NCBI GenBank assembly: GCA_017469565.1
Contig: JAFUGC010000045.1
Span: 1-34,024, forward strand
Direction: 5' to 3'
Length of the DNA stretch: 34,024 bases
Source: Clostridia bacterium
GTDB taxonomy: Bacteria; Bacillota; Clostridia; TANB77; UBA1234
Under the pieces are notes generated by a model that was not told the origin of the DNA, did no database searches, and worked only from the letters and a program-made list of their open reading frames with translations. The translations under genes and the position numbers were made by a program. Every line of letters begins with the position of its first letter. Position 1 is the first letter of the stretch. Below, one piece after another: positions 8,387 through 16,205 of this stretch.

Positions 8387-9965
8387 GTAATTTTGGAAGT
8401 CTTAGTGTGACTAATTCTATAATTTGTTCTACAATGTTTGTTTCTCTAATAAAAAAGAAATCTCCATTTTTTTCATTGACGCATATTTCCTTATCTCCCT
8501 CATTAATCTTATGGGCATTACTCACAATCTGACTTTCTGCAGCTTGTCTATAAATCTCAGTCAATTTTTTTGTCACAACGCAATCACTATCAATTAGGTC
8601 CTTTAATACGCTTCCCGGACCAACGGAAGGGAGCTGATCACTATCACCAATTAATATTAGTTTGGTATTATCTTCTAACCCCTTCATTAAATAATTCATT
8701 AATACAATATCTACCATGGACATCTCATCAACGATTACTACATGTTGCTTAATCTTGCTTACTGCATAATCAATATTAATCTGATCATCTTCAGATTTTC
8801 CAAGTTCTAAAAGTCTATGCAGTGTTTTGGCATCCTCTCCAGTAGTTTCTGTGATTCTCCTTGCGGCCCTACCAGTTGGTGCACAAAGTGCCACCTCTAA
8901 TTCCGCCTTTTTAAATAAATTTAATAGCACCTTAATAATTGTTGTTTTTCCTGTTCCAGGGCCACCAGTAATTACCACCACTTGATTCTTGAAACAAGCC
9001 TTAACGGCATCTCTTTGCTCCTCTGAAAGTTCAATATCAAGCTCAGCCTCAACATCTGCAATCTTATCTTCCAAACTATAATACTTCTTTGCAAAGTTAC
9101 GCGAAAGCATCAAAATCTTCTTTGCTACATTTTCCTCTGCCTTATAATAATCCTTAGAAAATACCCAATCATCCTCTAGATATATTTCCTTTGCATATTC
9201 CAGTGCAGTAAGTTCATTTTCCACAAGTTCTCTTTCCACACCTAACACTTGACTCACATATTCAAGTAAATTAGTAGTAAGTACACAAGTATGACCATTG
9301 CGCGATGCCAAATATAGAGCATATTTAATTCCACTAGATATTCTATAAGCAGATGTACTTTCAATTCCAAGTGACAATGCAATCTTATCTATTTTTTTAA
9401 AATCCACTCCATACAAAATACTCACTAAAATATAAGGATTTTCCTTAATGGCACTGATGGCACTCATCCCAAGTTCTTTATATATCTTTCCTGCATTTGC
9501 AGTACCAATACCATACTGCTGCAAAAACATAACAATCTGCCATAATTCCCAAGCGTTACGAAAAGCCTCTCCAATCTCTTTAGCTCTAGAAACCGTAATC
9601 CCTTTAACCGCTGTCAACTTTTCCGGTTCAAACTGTAAAATATAGATGGTGTCTTCACCAAATTTATCAACAATCTTTTTGCTAGTAGCTGGACCAATTC
9701 CCTTAATGATTCCACTCCCTAAATATTTTTCCACTTCTGCATTGGTAGAAGGCATTGTTTTTTCAAAAGTATCTATCTTAAACTGCTTTCCATATACATT
9801 ATGATTCACATATTCCCCTTGTGCAATAATAATATCTCCAATATTTACAAATGGTAAATATCCAGTAGCAGTAATTTCACTATTTCCATAAGACATAGTA
9901 CAAACAGTATAACTATTCATTTCATTAGAAAATATTATTTCTTCAATCTGACCTTTTAGCTCCAT
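8376..9965 (-). CDS. recD2: RecD2 helicase, N-terminal and ATPase part (ends at a frameshift)
   Basis: The first 529 residues of the RecD2/YrrC-type 5'-3' DNA helicase, which acts in recombination, repair and replication-fork maintenance apart from RecBC. An N-terminal OB-like domain is followed by helix-hairpin-helix segments (SGIIKGIGPATSKKIV and the ITVSRAKEIGEAF region). Walker A is GGPGTGKTT near residue 335, Walker B IVDEMSM near 410, followed by GDSDQLPSVGPG. The frame reaches CCA AAA TTA CGG and stops three codons later; skipping the C of CGG (8387) continues into the C-terminal part. It is either a programmed-frameshift gene, a recent pseudogene or a sequencing error; the first is favoured because pth breaks at the same codon. 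Confidence 0.9.
   Translation of the reverse strand: MELKGQIEEIIFSNEMNSYTVCTMSYGNSEITATGYLPFVNIGDIIIAQGEYVNHNVYGKQFKIDTFEKTMPSTNAEVEKYLGSGIIKGIGPATSKKIVDKFGEDTIYILQFEPEKLTAVKGITVSRAKEIGEAFRNAWELWQIVMFLQQYGIGTANAGKIYKELGMSAISAIKENPYILVSILYGVDFKKIDKIALSLGIESTSAYRISSGIKYALYLASRNGHTCVLTTNLLEYVSQVLGVERELVENELTALEYAKEIYLEDDWVFSKDYYKAEENVAKKILMLSRNFAKKYYSLEDKIADVEAELDIELSEEQRDAVKACFKNQVVVITGGPGTGKTTIIKVLLNLFKKAELEVALCAPTGRAARRITETTGEDAKTLHRLLELGKSEDDQINIDYAVSKIKQHVVIVDEMSMVDIVLMNYLMKGLEDNTKLILIGDSDQLPSVGPGSVLKDLIDSDCVVTKKLTEIYRQAAESQIVSNAHKINEGDKEICVNEKNGDFFFIRETNIVEQIIELVTLRLPKLRKV
8384..8390 (-). other. +1 frameshift site in recD2 at a CGG codon
   Basis: The minus strand reads CCA AAA TTA C GGA AAG TAT when shifted. 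Frame 0 gives TTA CGG AAA GTA and then TGA; moving one base forward at CGG gives GGA AAG TAT GAT, the true RecD2 continuation. The site shares T-W-CGG-AAA with the pth site. The adjacent AAAA is too short to implicate homopolymer slippage with confidence. Confidence 0.8.
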
Positions 9966-10007
9966 TCAAAACCTCTCACTTATTCCATAGTAAAACTTAT
10001 TATATAA

Positions 10008-10178
10008 TTATTTTACCTTTTTAGCAACTTTAGCAAAATATTTTCTCATTTTTTTCATCACATAACAAACTTGTAAAAATATGTAACAAATTCCCTCCAA
10101 CAGATACTCCTTCAGAAAAGATATCAAGCCATAAATAGAGAAGCTCCATAAGATTACATCAATAAAATAACCATACAT
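10008..10178 (-). CDS. Small membrane protein of unknown function
   Basis: A 56-residue protein with a hydrophobic middle (about residues 3-40) and a basic C-terminus (MKKMRKYFAKVAKKVK). I start it at the ATG 10176-10178, preceded by AAGGAGTGG. The frame is open to 10283, but that extension would be translated from one arm of the large palindrome and has no ribosome binding site. It lies 42 bases before recD2 on the same strand and is probably cotranscribed with it. I do not recognise the family. Confidence 0.6.
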   Translation of the reverse strand: MYGYFIDVILWSFSIYGLISFLKEYLLEGICYIFLQVCYVMKKMRKYFAKVAKKVK

Positions 10179-10216
10179 CTCTACCACTCCTTGATATATT
10201 CTATGTTTGATATCAA

Positions 10217-10338
10217 AAAGAGTGCCTGCTTGCAAGTGGCAGCCCCATAAGTGTCTAGAGAGGAGTGAGCCATGGATATCCATAGCTCACTCCTCTCTAG
10301 ACACTTATGGGGCCGCCACTTGCAAGCAAACACTCTTT
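10217..10338. repeat. 122-bp near-perfect palindrome
   Basis: Two 61-base arms centred between 10277 and 10278. 57 of 61 positions pair; the mismatches are 10271/10284, 10241/10314, 10226/10329 and 10225/10330. The centre is the 12-base palindrome ATGGATATCCAT, so there is almost no loop. All four mismatches are A-C in plus-strand RNA but G-U in minus-strand RNA, so a minus-strand transcript forms an uninterrupted 61-bp hairpin followed by a run of U. It begins inside the stop codon of the last pilin gene (10337-10339) and ends before the small membrane protein gene. Its G+C content is visibly higher than the surroundings. It may be a giant terminator, a processed double-stranded RNA, or a mobile hairpin element; no target duplication is evident. 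Confidence 0.95.
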
Positions 10339-10873
10339 AATAAACGATAGTGCTCTCACTTTGAATCTGTGTAAGCCCTTTAATCACTCCGTCCACTGTA
10401 AAATTCTCATCCGACAAACAAATAATAGTTCCTGTAAAGAAATTCACAATATAATCATTCTTAACATCCTTAACCGTTATTCCACCAGCAGCAAATTCCG
10501 AATCCTCAAAATAGTTTCCGGATTTTGGCAAGTAAAAGTATTTATACTTTGCATGCATATCAGCCGAATTAACATTCATAATCTCACTGATTTCCGAATC
10601 AGTAAGTTTACCCTTTGCAACTGTATCCGCCTGTGCTGTAGTAAGTAACAAGCTACTATGACTAGAAAGAATACTAGCAATCTCATCCGTATCCAGCCTT
10701 GCCTGCCTATCTATGACAAATTCTCTCACCTGAGCAACTTCTCTTAATTCAGATGCCCTATTTGCCTCTCTCACATTATCAATTGTGTACTTTCCAACAA
10801 CAATAATTAAAATAAACATAACCATTATCGTAACAATCAATGTTATCAAACTTACACCATTACTTCTTTTCAT
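10337..10873 (-). CDS. Pilin-like protein (type IV pilin-type N-terminus)
   Basis: A 178-residue protein starting MKRSNG, then a hydrophobic helix VSLITLIVTIMVMFILIIVV. This is the prepilin layout, with likely cleavage after Gly6, but position +5 of the mature helix is Thr rather than the usual Glu. A charged helix follows (NVREANRASELREVAQVREF), then a C-terminal domain with the signature DYIVNFFTGTII near 137-148, shared with the neighbouring pilin-like proteins. It is last in a three-gene operon with GLUG and pilin genes. It probably encodes a surface filament or pseudopilus component; no prepilin peptidase or assembly ATPase is in the window. Its stop codon overlaps the 122-bp palindrome. 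Confidence 0.8.
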   Translation of the reverse strand: MKRSNGVSLITLIVTIMVMFILIIVVGKYTIDNVREANRASELREVAQVREFVIDRQARLDTDEIASILSSHSSLLLTTAQADTVAKGKLTDSEISEIMNVNSADMHAKYKYFYLPKSGNYFEDSEFAAGGITVKDVKNDYIVNFFTGTIICLSDENFTVDGVIKGLTQIQSESTIVY

Positions 10874-10890
10874 TCTCTATATCCTCCTAA

Positions 10891-11352
10891 TTAAGATGGG
10901 TTATCTTTTAAATATGATTCCATATCAATTGCTCCATACACATCTCCAGTAGAATAATCTATAATATAATAATTTCTTTCATTGATACCATCCACTCCTA
11001 AAGACACAGCCGTAGCAGAGTCAAGAAGTCTATAATTATCTGGTGAACTTGCAATAACCTTTGCACGAAGCGCATCTTTTTGCTCATCTGATAAATACAC
11101 TATATAAGGTATATATACCGTGATATCAGATACCTTGTCACCAATGAATGGATATGTCAAAGAGTTTCTTGCATTATCAATCATCCTTCTTGCAACTGCA
11201 TCCTTGATATTTCCTATCTCAACATCTATTTTTGTCCTTGACGTTTCATCTATACTTTCTCTTCCTGAAAAAATAGCAATCGATGCCAAAATAATGATTA
11301 TCATAATGGTAACTACAAGTGTAATAATTGAAACTCCCGATTTATTTTTCAT
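10891..11352 (-). CDS. Pilin-like protein (type IV pilin-type N-terminus)
   Basis: A 153-residue protein with MKNKSG and then the hydrophobic helix VSIITLVVTIMIIIILASIA. It resembles the next gene, with Thr at mature position +5. A polar helix (SRTKIDVEIGNIKDAVARRM) leads to a small head whose end reads YYIIDYSTGDVYGAI, the same strand signature seen in the other three pilin-like proteins of the window. It lies 17 bases before the next pilin gene and 18 after the GLUG gene, so the three form one operon. Its short length makes it a candidate structural pilin. Confidence 0.8.
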   Translation of the reverse strand: MKNKSGVSIITLVVTIMIIIILASIAIFSGRESIDETSRTKIDVEIGNIKDAVARRMIDNARNSLTYPFIGDKVSDITVYIPYIVYLSDEQKDALRAKVIASSPDNYRLLDSATAVSLGVDGINERNYYIIDYSTGDVYGAIDMESYLKDNPS

Positions 11353-11370
11353 ATCATCTATCCCTCTTCT

Positions 11371-13002
11371 TTATTTCTTTTCTTTTTCTACATACTGTTT
11401 AAATGCATTTTCAAATTTTAAATATGGCGTATCTGCACGTTCATTAATTCCCCATACATCAAAATCCCAATTGGCAAATGTAGAACGATATCTCATTTCA
11501 TCATAAGTTTTATCTTGGAAGTTAAGTGGTGTAGAAGCACTAGCAACAGTTCCAACACTATCAAGCTCTTCTCCCACTGCCAAATTTTTCTCCCAAAATA
11601 CATCAACAATAGAGGTAGGAGAACTTACAGAAACATTCGAATAGCCAACACAACCTCCAGAGGTTTCTCCTTTATTTAGTATGCTATATGCCGTATATAA
11701 ATCAACTAAGCTTAAGTTTGTTCCAGCTGTTGTACGAAGAGAACCAATAAGTCCTCCCATATTTTGTTCACCATCCGTGATAGTTCCTTTTGCATAACAA
11801 TTCAAAATGTCTAATTTATTATTAGAAAGCATTTCCACTTTTCCAATCAATCCTCCGATAGATTCTCTACCAGAAATAGAAGTAACAGCAGAACACTCAT
11901 GTAAATATGATGCACTAGTTGCTGCCGCACTTCCTACAAAACCACCTACAGAAGAAAGTGCATACATATTAGTGCAATTTAATGCTACTTCTTGGATTGT
12001 ACCAGAATTAAATACGCCAACTGCTCCTCCAACTTTATCTTGGCCTGCCACTGTATCTAATATTACTTGACACTTTGAAATAGTGCCCACCTGGTGTGAA
12101 CCAACAAGACCACCAACATTATCACTACCAGTAACACTACCGCCATTGATAATAATATTTTGAACATTACCCGTCATTGTTCCAGCAAGAACACCAGTAT
12201 AATTTTCACCTGTTACATTAACATTTGTGAATGTTAAATTAATTACACTAGCAGTACTTGTAATCTCTTTGAATAGACCAACATAAGACTGCGTAGGTCT
12301 ATTAATAGTAAGGTTTGTAATGGTATACCCTCTACCATCAAGCTTACCAGCAAAATTTTCTACTGGTTTCCAACCTTCACCAGCAGAATATTCTGTCATA
12401 TCAATATTTCCAGCAAGCTTAAAGTTTGCATTAGGATAGCTATGTAATTTTTGCATATCAGAAGCAACCTTAATAATAACTGTATTCCTAGATGGAATAA
12501 CTTGTCCTCTTTCAATAGCAACAAGGTCATCTACAGAATAATACATTGCTTTATTATATTTGACACCAGCTACATTAACAACATCATAAGTATCATAGTT
12601 TACGATATATTGTTCACCATTAACATTAAGTGCAACAGGGTTATTTTTATAATCTTCAGGATTTAAAAGATAATATCCATATCTGTACTCCTCAATAACA
12701 CCATTAATGTTTTTCGTAATAGGTTCATCCTCAAGAGATGTACCAGGATATACAAAATCCGGATCAGACTTTGCATCATTTGACACTGTTTTGATGTAAT
12801 TTTGGATATTCTGAATATCTTTTGTGATAGCAAGCCTTCTAGTTTCATCCACGTCTCCTATATTTTTAAGAAAAACTAAAGCAACAAGTAACACTGCAAC
12901 AATAATGGAAAGTATGATTAACCCCTGTATTGCCTGCTTTTTTCTATCCACAATCAGTGCCTCATCATCTTTCTTAAAAATGTCTTTTAAATCTAGTCCC
13001 AT
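11371..13002 (-). CDS. Membrane-anchored GLUG-repeat protein with pilin-like stalk
   Basis: A 543-residue protein. A basic cytoplasmic start is followed by one membrane helix (about residues 26-46, GLIILSIIVAVLLVALVFL) and a polar helix. Next comes the head signature YGYYLLNPEDYKNN and EQYIVNYDTYDVV (about 108-142), shared with the pilin-like proteins. From about residue 195 the protein is made of beta-helix GLUG-type repeats: VGLFKEI, TGVLAGTM, VGGLVGS, VGGAVGVF, VGGFVGSA, IGGLIGKV, MGGLIGSL and SGGCVGYS. GLUG repeats occur in surface adhesins and IgA-protease-like exoproteins. A TTGACA promoter precedes the operon. It may be an adhesive tip component or a separate surface protein; transport through the pilin pathway is an inference. 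Confidence 0.8.
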   Translation of the reverse strand: MGLDLKDIFKKDDEALIVDRKKQAIQGLIILSIIVAVLLVALVFLKNIGDVDETRRLAITKDIQNIQNYIKTVSNDAKSDPDFVYPGTSLEDEPITKNINGVIEEYRYGYYLLNPEDYKNNPVALNVNGEQYIVNYDTYDVVNVAGVKYNKAMYYSVDDLVAIERGQVIPSRNTVIIKVASDMQKLHSYPNANFKLAGNIDMTEYSAGEGWKPVENFAGKLDGRGYTITNLTINRPTQSYVGLFKEITSTASVINLTFTNVNVTGENYTGVLAGTMTGNVQNIIINGGSVTGSDNVGGLVGSHQVGTISKCQVILDTVAGQDKVGGAVGVFNSGTIQEVALNCTNMYALSSVGGFVGSAAATSASYLHECSAVTSISGRESIGGLIGKVEMLSNNKLDILNCYAKGTITDGEQNMGGLIGSLRTTAGTNLSLVDLYTAYSILNKGETSGGCVGYSNVSVSSPTSIVDVFWEKNLAVGEELDSVGTVASASTPLNFQDKTYDEMRYRSTFANWDFDVWGINERADTPYLKFENAFKQYVEKEKK

Positions 13003-13047
13003 ATTTAATACCCCTTCCAGAATAAAATCTACTTATACCTATATTTT

Positions 13048-13076
13048 AGCTTACTATTTATGCTTATTAATGTCAA
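13048..13076 (-). promoter_or_regulatory. Promoter of the pilin/GLUG operon
   Basis: A consensus -35 TTGACA (13071-13076), a 17-base spacer and -10 TAAGCT (13048-13053), 46 bases before the GLUG gene start, which itself has a GGAAGGGG ribosome binding site. The -35 is perfect and the -10 is weak. Confidence 0.6.
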
Positions 13077-13159
13077 TAAAATATTTAAGATTTTTTTATA
13101 TAAAATATCAAAGATATATTGGAAATATCAATAGTTTATTGCATACTTTATCATACATT

Positions 13160-14308
13160 TTATTTTTCCCAACTTAGGTTTTCTTTTCCAAAATGACCAT
13201 AGTTAGTGGTAGATTGATAAATAGGTTCTCTTAATTTTAAAAAGTTAATAATTCCACTCGGCGTCAAATCATAGTTTTGATCAATATAGTTTAAAATCTC
13301 CTCCTCTGTGAGACAACTTGTACCAAAAGTTTCAACATTAATCGACACAGGCTTTGCAACACCTATCGCATACGCAAGCTGAATTTGACATTTTTTAGCC
13401 ATTTTCTTCTTTACAATATCTTTTGCCACTCTTCTTGCCATATAAGCTGCAGACCTGTCTACCTTAGTAGGATCCTTTCCTGAAAAAGCGCCCCCACCAT
13501 GTGAAGCATATCCGCCGTAAGTATCTACAATTATTTTTCTACCTGTTAATCCGCTATCTCCTGCCGGTCCACCAATCACAAAATTTCCTGTAGGATTAAT
13601 AAAATATTTGGTATTTTCATCAATCAAATGAGCTGGAATCACGTGATGAATTACCTCTCGTTTGATATCCTCTTCAATTTGATGATGTGTAACATCAGGG
13701 TCATGCTGAGCTGACACAATAATTGTATCTATCCTTTTAGGAACTTCATGCTCATATTCAACCGTAACCTCAGTTTTTCCGTCTGGTCTAAGATATGGGA
13801 TAATTTTTTCTTTTCTTACCTCTGCAAGCCTTTTAGACAATTTATGAGCATAATAAATAGGTGCTGGTAAGTAACTATCCGTCTCATCGCAAGCAAAGCC
13901 AAAGATAATTCCCTGATCTCCTGCCCCTTCCCCGTATTCATTCTTAGCATCAGAACTAATAGGGTGATTCTTATCCTCGTATGATTGGTTCACCCCCATA
14001 GCGATGTCTGGAGACTGTTCATTTAATAATATTTTTATTTCACAAGTTTTATAGTCAAATCCATATTCTTCCTTATCATAGCCTATTTCTCTAATAGTAT
14101 CTCTCACAATTGATTCAACATTAACATTTGCAGTAGTAGAAATCTCACCCATTACTAAAACAAAATTGCTACAAGCACACACTTCACATGCAACCCTAGA
14201 ATAAGGATCCTCTTTTAGAATAGCGTCTAAAATACTATCTGCTATCAAATCGCAGACCTTATCTGGATGCCCTTCTGTAACACTTTCACTCGTAAAAAAT
14301 TTTTTCAT
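13160..14308 (-). CDS. metK: S-adenosylmethionine synthetase (methionine adenosyltransferase)
   Basis: Makes S-adenosylmethionine from methionine and ATP in the cytoplasm. The 382-residue protein shows all family hallmarks: [13 protein letters not shown] at the start, [17 protein letters not shown] (the ATP-binding GAGDQG hexapeptide region), and [19 protein letters not shown] (the P-loop-like GGGAFSGKD). I start it at the ATG 14306-14308, with AAAGGAG 8-9 bases upstream; the open frame runs 15 codons further, but that extension overlaps the riboswitch terminator. It is controlled by the SAM-I riboswitch directly upstream and so should shut off when SAM is abundant. Confidence 0.98.
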   Translation of the reverse strand: MKKFFTSESVTEGHPDKVCDLIADSILDAILKEDPYSRVACEVCACSNFVLVMGEISTTANVNVESIVRDTIREIGYDKEEYGFDYKTCEIKILLNEQSPDIAMGVNQSYEDKNHPISSDAKNEYGEGAGDQGIIFGFACDETDSYLPAPIYYAHKLSKRLAEVRKEKIIPYLRPDGKTEVTVEYEHEVPKRIDTIIVSAQHDPDVTHHQIEEDIKREVIHHVIPAHLIDENTKYFINPTGNFVIGGPAGDSGLTGRKIIVDTYGGYASHGGGAFSGKDPTKVDRSAAYMARRVAKDIVKKKMAKKCQIQLAYAIGVAKPVSINVETFGTSCLTEEEILNYIDQNYDLTPSGIINFLKLREPIYQSTTNYGHFGKENLSWEK

Positions 14309-14324
14309 ATTTATTTCTCCTTTC

Positions 14325-14356
14325 AAAAAATGGCGAGGATTTTTCCCCGCCATTTA
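14325..14356 (-). terminator. Expression-platform terminator of the metK riboswitch
   Basis: The minus strand forms ATGGCGGGGA / TCCTCGCCAT around a short loop and runs into six T. One pair is U-G in the minus-strand RNA. It sits between the aptamer and the metK ribosome binding site, as expected for SAM-dependent transcription termination. Confidence 0.88.
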
Positions 14357-14361
14357 CTTTA

Positions 14362-14465
14362 AAGTATCAGCCAGGAATCATTTATCCTGTCGGTATTAGC
14401 ACCTTACAAAATGCAGGTTGCTGTGAAGTCATAAAGCCGATTCTCTCGTTCACTCTTGATATTTT
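14362..14465 (-). promoter_or_regulatory. SAM-I (S-box) riboswitch upstream of metK
   Basis: The minus strand contains the S-box signatures in order: ATCAAGAGTGAACGAGAG, then CAGCAACCTGC, then AAGGTGCTAATACC and a final hairpin GGATAAATGATTCC. P1 closes through TATCA (14457-14461) and TGATA (14365-14369). The conserved GCAACC...GGTGCTAAT core identifies SAM-I rather than SAM-II or SAM-III. With the following terminator it should switch metK off when SAM is bound. Confidence 0.93.
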
Positions 14466-14535
14466 TTATATTCATTTTTACTTACAACTATTTTTCTAGA
14501 TTGTCACTAGAAATATTCTAACACCAAAACAAATT

Positions 14536-14976
14536 TTATGCAAGTTTTGCTTTCACAAGTTCATTGACAAGCCTATTATCTGCCCTTCCAGCAGTCTTTT
14601 CTTTTAATGCTTGCATTACCTTTCCCATATCCTTCATGCTAGACGCACCAAGTTGAGCAACTGTATCAGAAACGATTTGTTCTAACTCTTCGCGACTAAG
14701 CTCAGCAGGTAAATAAGCTTTAATAATATTTATTTCATCATTCACTTTACTAATTAAATCTTCTCTTCCACTCTTTTCAAGATCCGTAAGTGTTTCTTTC
14801 CTCTTTTTTAACTCTTTTGAAATAATTTCCATTACTTCATTCTCAGAAAGTTCTTTTTGCGTATCTTTTTCAATTTGAAGAATAGCAGCTCTAATCATCG
14901 TTATCGTATCTTTTTTTAGAGCATCTTTTTCTCTCATAGCATCTTTAAAATCTTGTAATAATTGTTCCTTAAGCAT
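14536..14976 (-). CDS. yqeY: GatB/YqeY domain-containing protein
   Basis: A 146-residue YqeY family protein. YqeY resembles the tail domain of GatB, the amidotransferase subunit that helps bind tRNA, but its own role is not settled. The signatures MLKEQLLQDFKDAMREKD at the start and the C-terminal MKDMGKVMQALKEKTAGRAD are well conserved in the family. I start it at the ATG 14974-14976, with GGAGATG just upstream, 7 codons inside the longest frame. It follows rpsU on the same strand, the usual order in Firmicutes. A small 7-bp inverted repeat (14493-14513) after the stop lacks a T-run. Confidence 0.95.
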   Translation of the reverse strand: MLKEQLLQDFKDAMREKDALKKDTITMIRAAILQIEKDTQKELSENEVMEIISKELKKRKETLTDLEKSGREDLISKVNDEINIIKAYLPAELSREELEQIVSDTVAQLGASSMKDMGKVMQALKEKTAGRADNRLVNELVKAKLA

Positions 14977-14995
14977 ACAATCATCTCCTTTTAAC

Positions 14996-15026
14996 AAAAT
15001 AAGGCAGATATTACTCTGCCTTACTT
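14996..15026 (-). terminator. Terminator between rpsU and yqeY
   Basis: A perfect 8-bp stem AAGGCAGA / TCTGCCTT with a 6-base loop, followed on the minus strand by TTTTG. It lies in the 67-base gap after rpsU and before yqeY and probably lowers yqeY expression relative to rpsU. Confidence 0.75.
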
Positions 15027-15043
15027 TATTTATGTATCATTTA

Positions 15044-15217
15044 TTAAAACTTTCTTTTTCTAGCAGCCTCTGATTTTTTCTTTCTCTTTACACTAGGTTT
15101 TTCATAATGCTCTCTTTTTCTAACCTCTTGTAAAACCCCGCTTTTAGCGCAGTCCCTCTTAAATCTCTTTAGGGCATTATCTATTGACTCATTGTCTCTA
15201 ATCTTTATTCCTGACAT
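15044..15217 (-). CDS. rpsU: 30S ribosomal protein S21
   Basis: A 57-residue basic ribosomal protein with the S21 start [20 protein letters not shown] and a lysine/arginine-rich tail ([14 protein letters not shown]). The ATG at 15215-15217 has GGAGG before it; the longer open frame upstream (24 codons) is not supported. It joins the small subunit platform near the anti-Shine-Dalgarno region. It is flanked by rpsT and yqeY on the same strand. Confidence 0.96.
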   Translation of the reverse strand: MSGIKIRDNESIDNALKRFKRDCAKSGVLQEVRKREHYEKPSVKRKKKSEAARKRKF

Positions 15218-15301
15218 ATTTTTCCCTCCTTCCAGAAGCAGCTTTACATCAATATGTGACTCATTGTGGCAGATATTTTTCGGCCGCATAAGTCAAAACA
15301 A

Positions 15302-15562
15302 TTAAAGCGTATTTAAAGCTCTTGCAAGGCTTGATTTCTTTCTAGAAGCAGTATTGTCTTTTATAACACCTTTATTTGCAGCTTTTTCAACAGCTTTTGT
15401 TGCTACTTTAAATAATTCAGTTGCTTTTTCTTTATTTCCTTCTTCAACTGCAGCTTTAAAGTTCTTTACAGCTGTTTTATAAGCAGTTTTAACCATAGAG
15501 TTCTGACTTGCTCTTGTTTTTGTAGTTTTAACTCTTTTGATAGCAGATTTGATATTTGGCAT
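15302..15562 (-). CDS. rpsT: 30S ribosomal protein S20
   Basis: An 86-residue basic, all-helical protein that binds 16S rRNA early in small-subunit assembly. The start MPNIKSAIKRVKTTKTRASQ and the end NTASRKKSSLARALNTL match the family, and the length is typical. A GGGGGTG site precedes the ATG. A good promoter (TTGCAT, 17 bases, TATGCT) lies upstream. Confidence 0.97.
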   Translation of the reverse strand: MPNIKSAIKRVKTTKTRASQNSMVKTAYKTAVKNFKAAVEEGNKEKATELFKVATKAVEKAANKGVIKDNTASRKKSSLARALNTL

Positions 15563-15605
15563 GATAGTTGCACCCCCTTTTGCTATTAGTCAATTCACTT
15601 ACGAT

Positions 15606-15634
15606 AGCATAGCATAATTTGCCATAAAATGCAA
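15606..15634 (-). promoter_or_regulatory. Promoter of rpsT
   Basis: -35 TTGCAT (15629-15634), 17-base spacer, -10 TATGCT (15606-15611), 44 bases before the rpsT start codon. The rest of the roughly 330-base gap between rpsT and the next gene is AT-rich, with no gene seen. Confidence 0.65.
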
Positions 15635-15826
15635 GCCTTATTTTAAATTTTTTCTTTCTTCTCCGCTCTTCCCTAGCAAAAGTGAATTCTAGCTCGGTTT
15701 TTTTCAATTTTTCCTCATTCCAAAACTATCAAAAAATTTCAAAAAAATATTTTTTGTAAACTTCATATTTCCGTAGTAAATCCGCTACTTTTTGGCTTTA
15801 TTTCAATGTTTTGCATCTCTTTTATT

Positions 15827-15865
15827 CTTGATTTTTGACACTTTTCGTGTTAAAATTATGTTATA
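15827..15865 (+). promoter_or_regulatory. Candidate promoter of the 15.9-kb small membrane protein gene
   Basis: Two readings are possible: TTGATT, a 17-base spacer and TAAAAT, or the consensus TTGACA with TATGTT 16 bases on. The inverted repeat GACAC-TTTTC-GTGTT lies between these elements and could be an operator. Position is about 30-60 bases before the gene. Confidence 0.45.
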
Positions 15866-15890
15866 CAGTTAAAGACAGGGGATGGTTATT

Positions 15891-16157
15891 ATGATGAGTA
15901 AAATTGTAAATCGTCTTAATTCAATAAATGATTTTTCAAAGAAAATTATTGTATGGTCCTCAATTGTATCTCTTATTTTATGCACTTGTGGAATAGGAAT
16001 CATTATTTATAATGTAAATACCGTTTCAACCTTATCTTTACATACAATTGGGTCATCTCTCATTCACGCCTCAATAATATTATTTTCACAGTTTGTTATT
16101 GGAAGTCTTGTAATTGACTTTCTTGGAGCAGTTATCAATAGCCATGATGATGATTAA
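15891..16157 (+). CDS. Small two-helix membrane protein of unknown function
   Basis: An 88-residue protein with two hydrophobic segments (about residues 19-42 and 57-80), an N-terminal amphipathic stretch, and an acidic end (NSHDDD). I choose the ATG at 15891, with AGGGGATGG 9 bases upstream; an in-frame ATG at 15882 overlaps that site. No family is recognised with confidence. It stands alone between rpsT and a convergent DNA-glycosylase gene, separated from the latter by a strong hairpin. Confidence 0.7.
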   Translation: MMSKIVNRLNSINDFSKKIIVWSSIVSLILCTCGIGIIIYNVNTVSTLSLHTIGSSLIHASIILFSQFVIGSLVIDFLGAVINSHDDD

Positions 16158-16200
16158 AAATGAACAAACAGGGACAACCTTTTTTGTCCCTGTTTGTTCG
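16157..16200. terminator. Hairpin between convergent genes
   Basis: A perfect 16-bp stem (16162-16177 with 16184-16199) and a 6-base loop. On the minus strand it is followed by ATTTTTAATC, which suits termination of the DNA-glycosylase transcript, and it also closes the small plus-strand gene. It contains AGGGACAACCTTTTTTGT (16170-16187), repeated exactly in the terminator near 30.2 kb. Confidence 0.8.
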
Positions 16201-16205
16201 TCTGT

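Noticed and set aside
10179..10283. N-terminal extension of the small membrane protein frame
   Set aside because: It is translated from one arm of the palindrome and has no ribosome binding site; an AAGGAGTGG site supports the ATG at 10178.
14309..14353. Longer metK start upstream of the riboswitch terminator
   Set aside because: The extension overlaps the terminator hairpin, has no homology, and a good ribosome binding site precedes the ATG at 14308.
14493..14513. Terminator after yqeY
   Set aside because: A 7-bp stem without a following T-run; it could be structure only.
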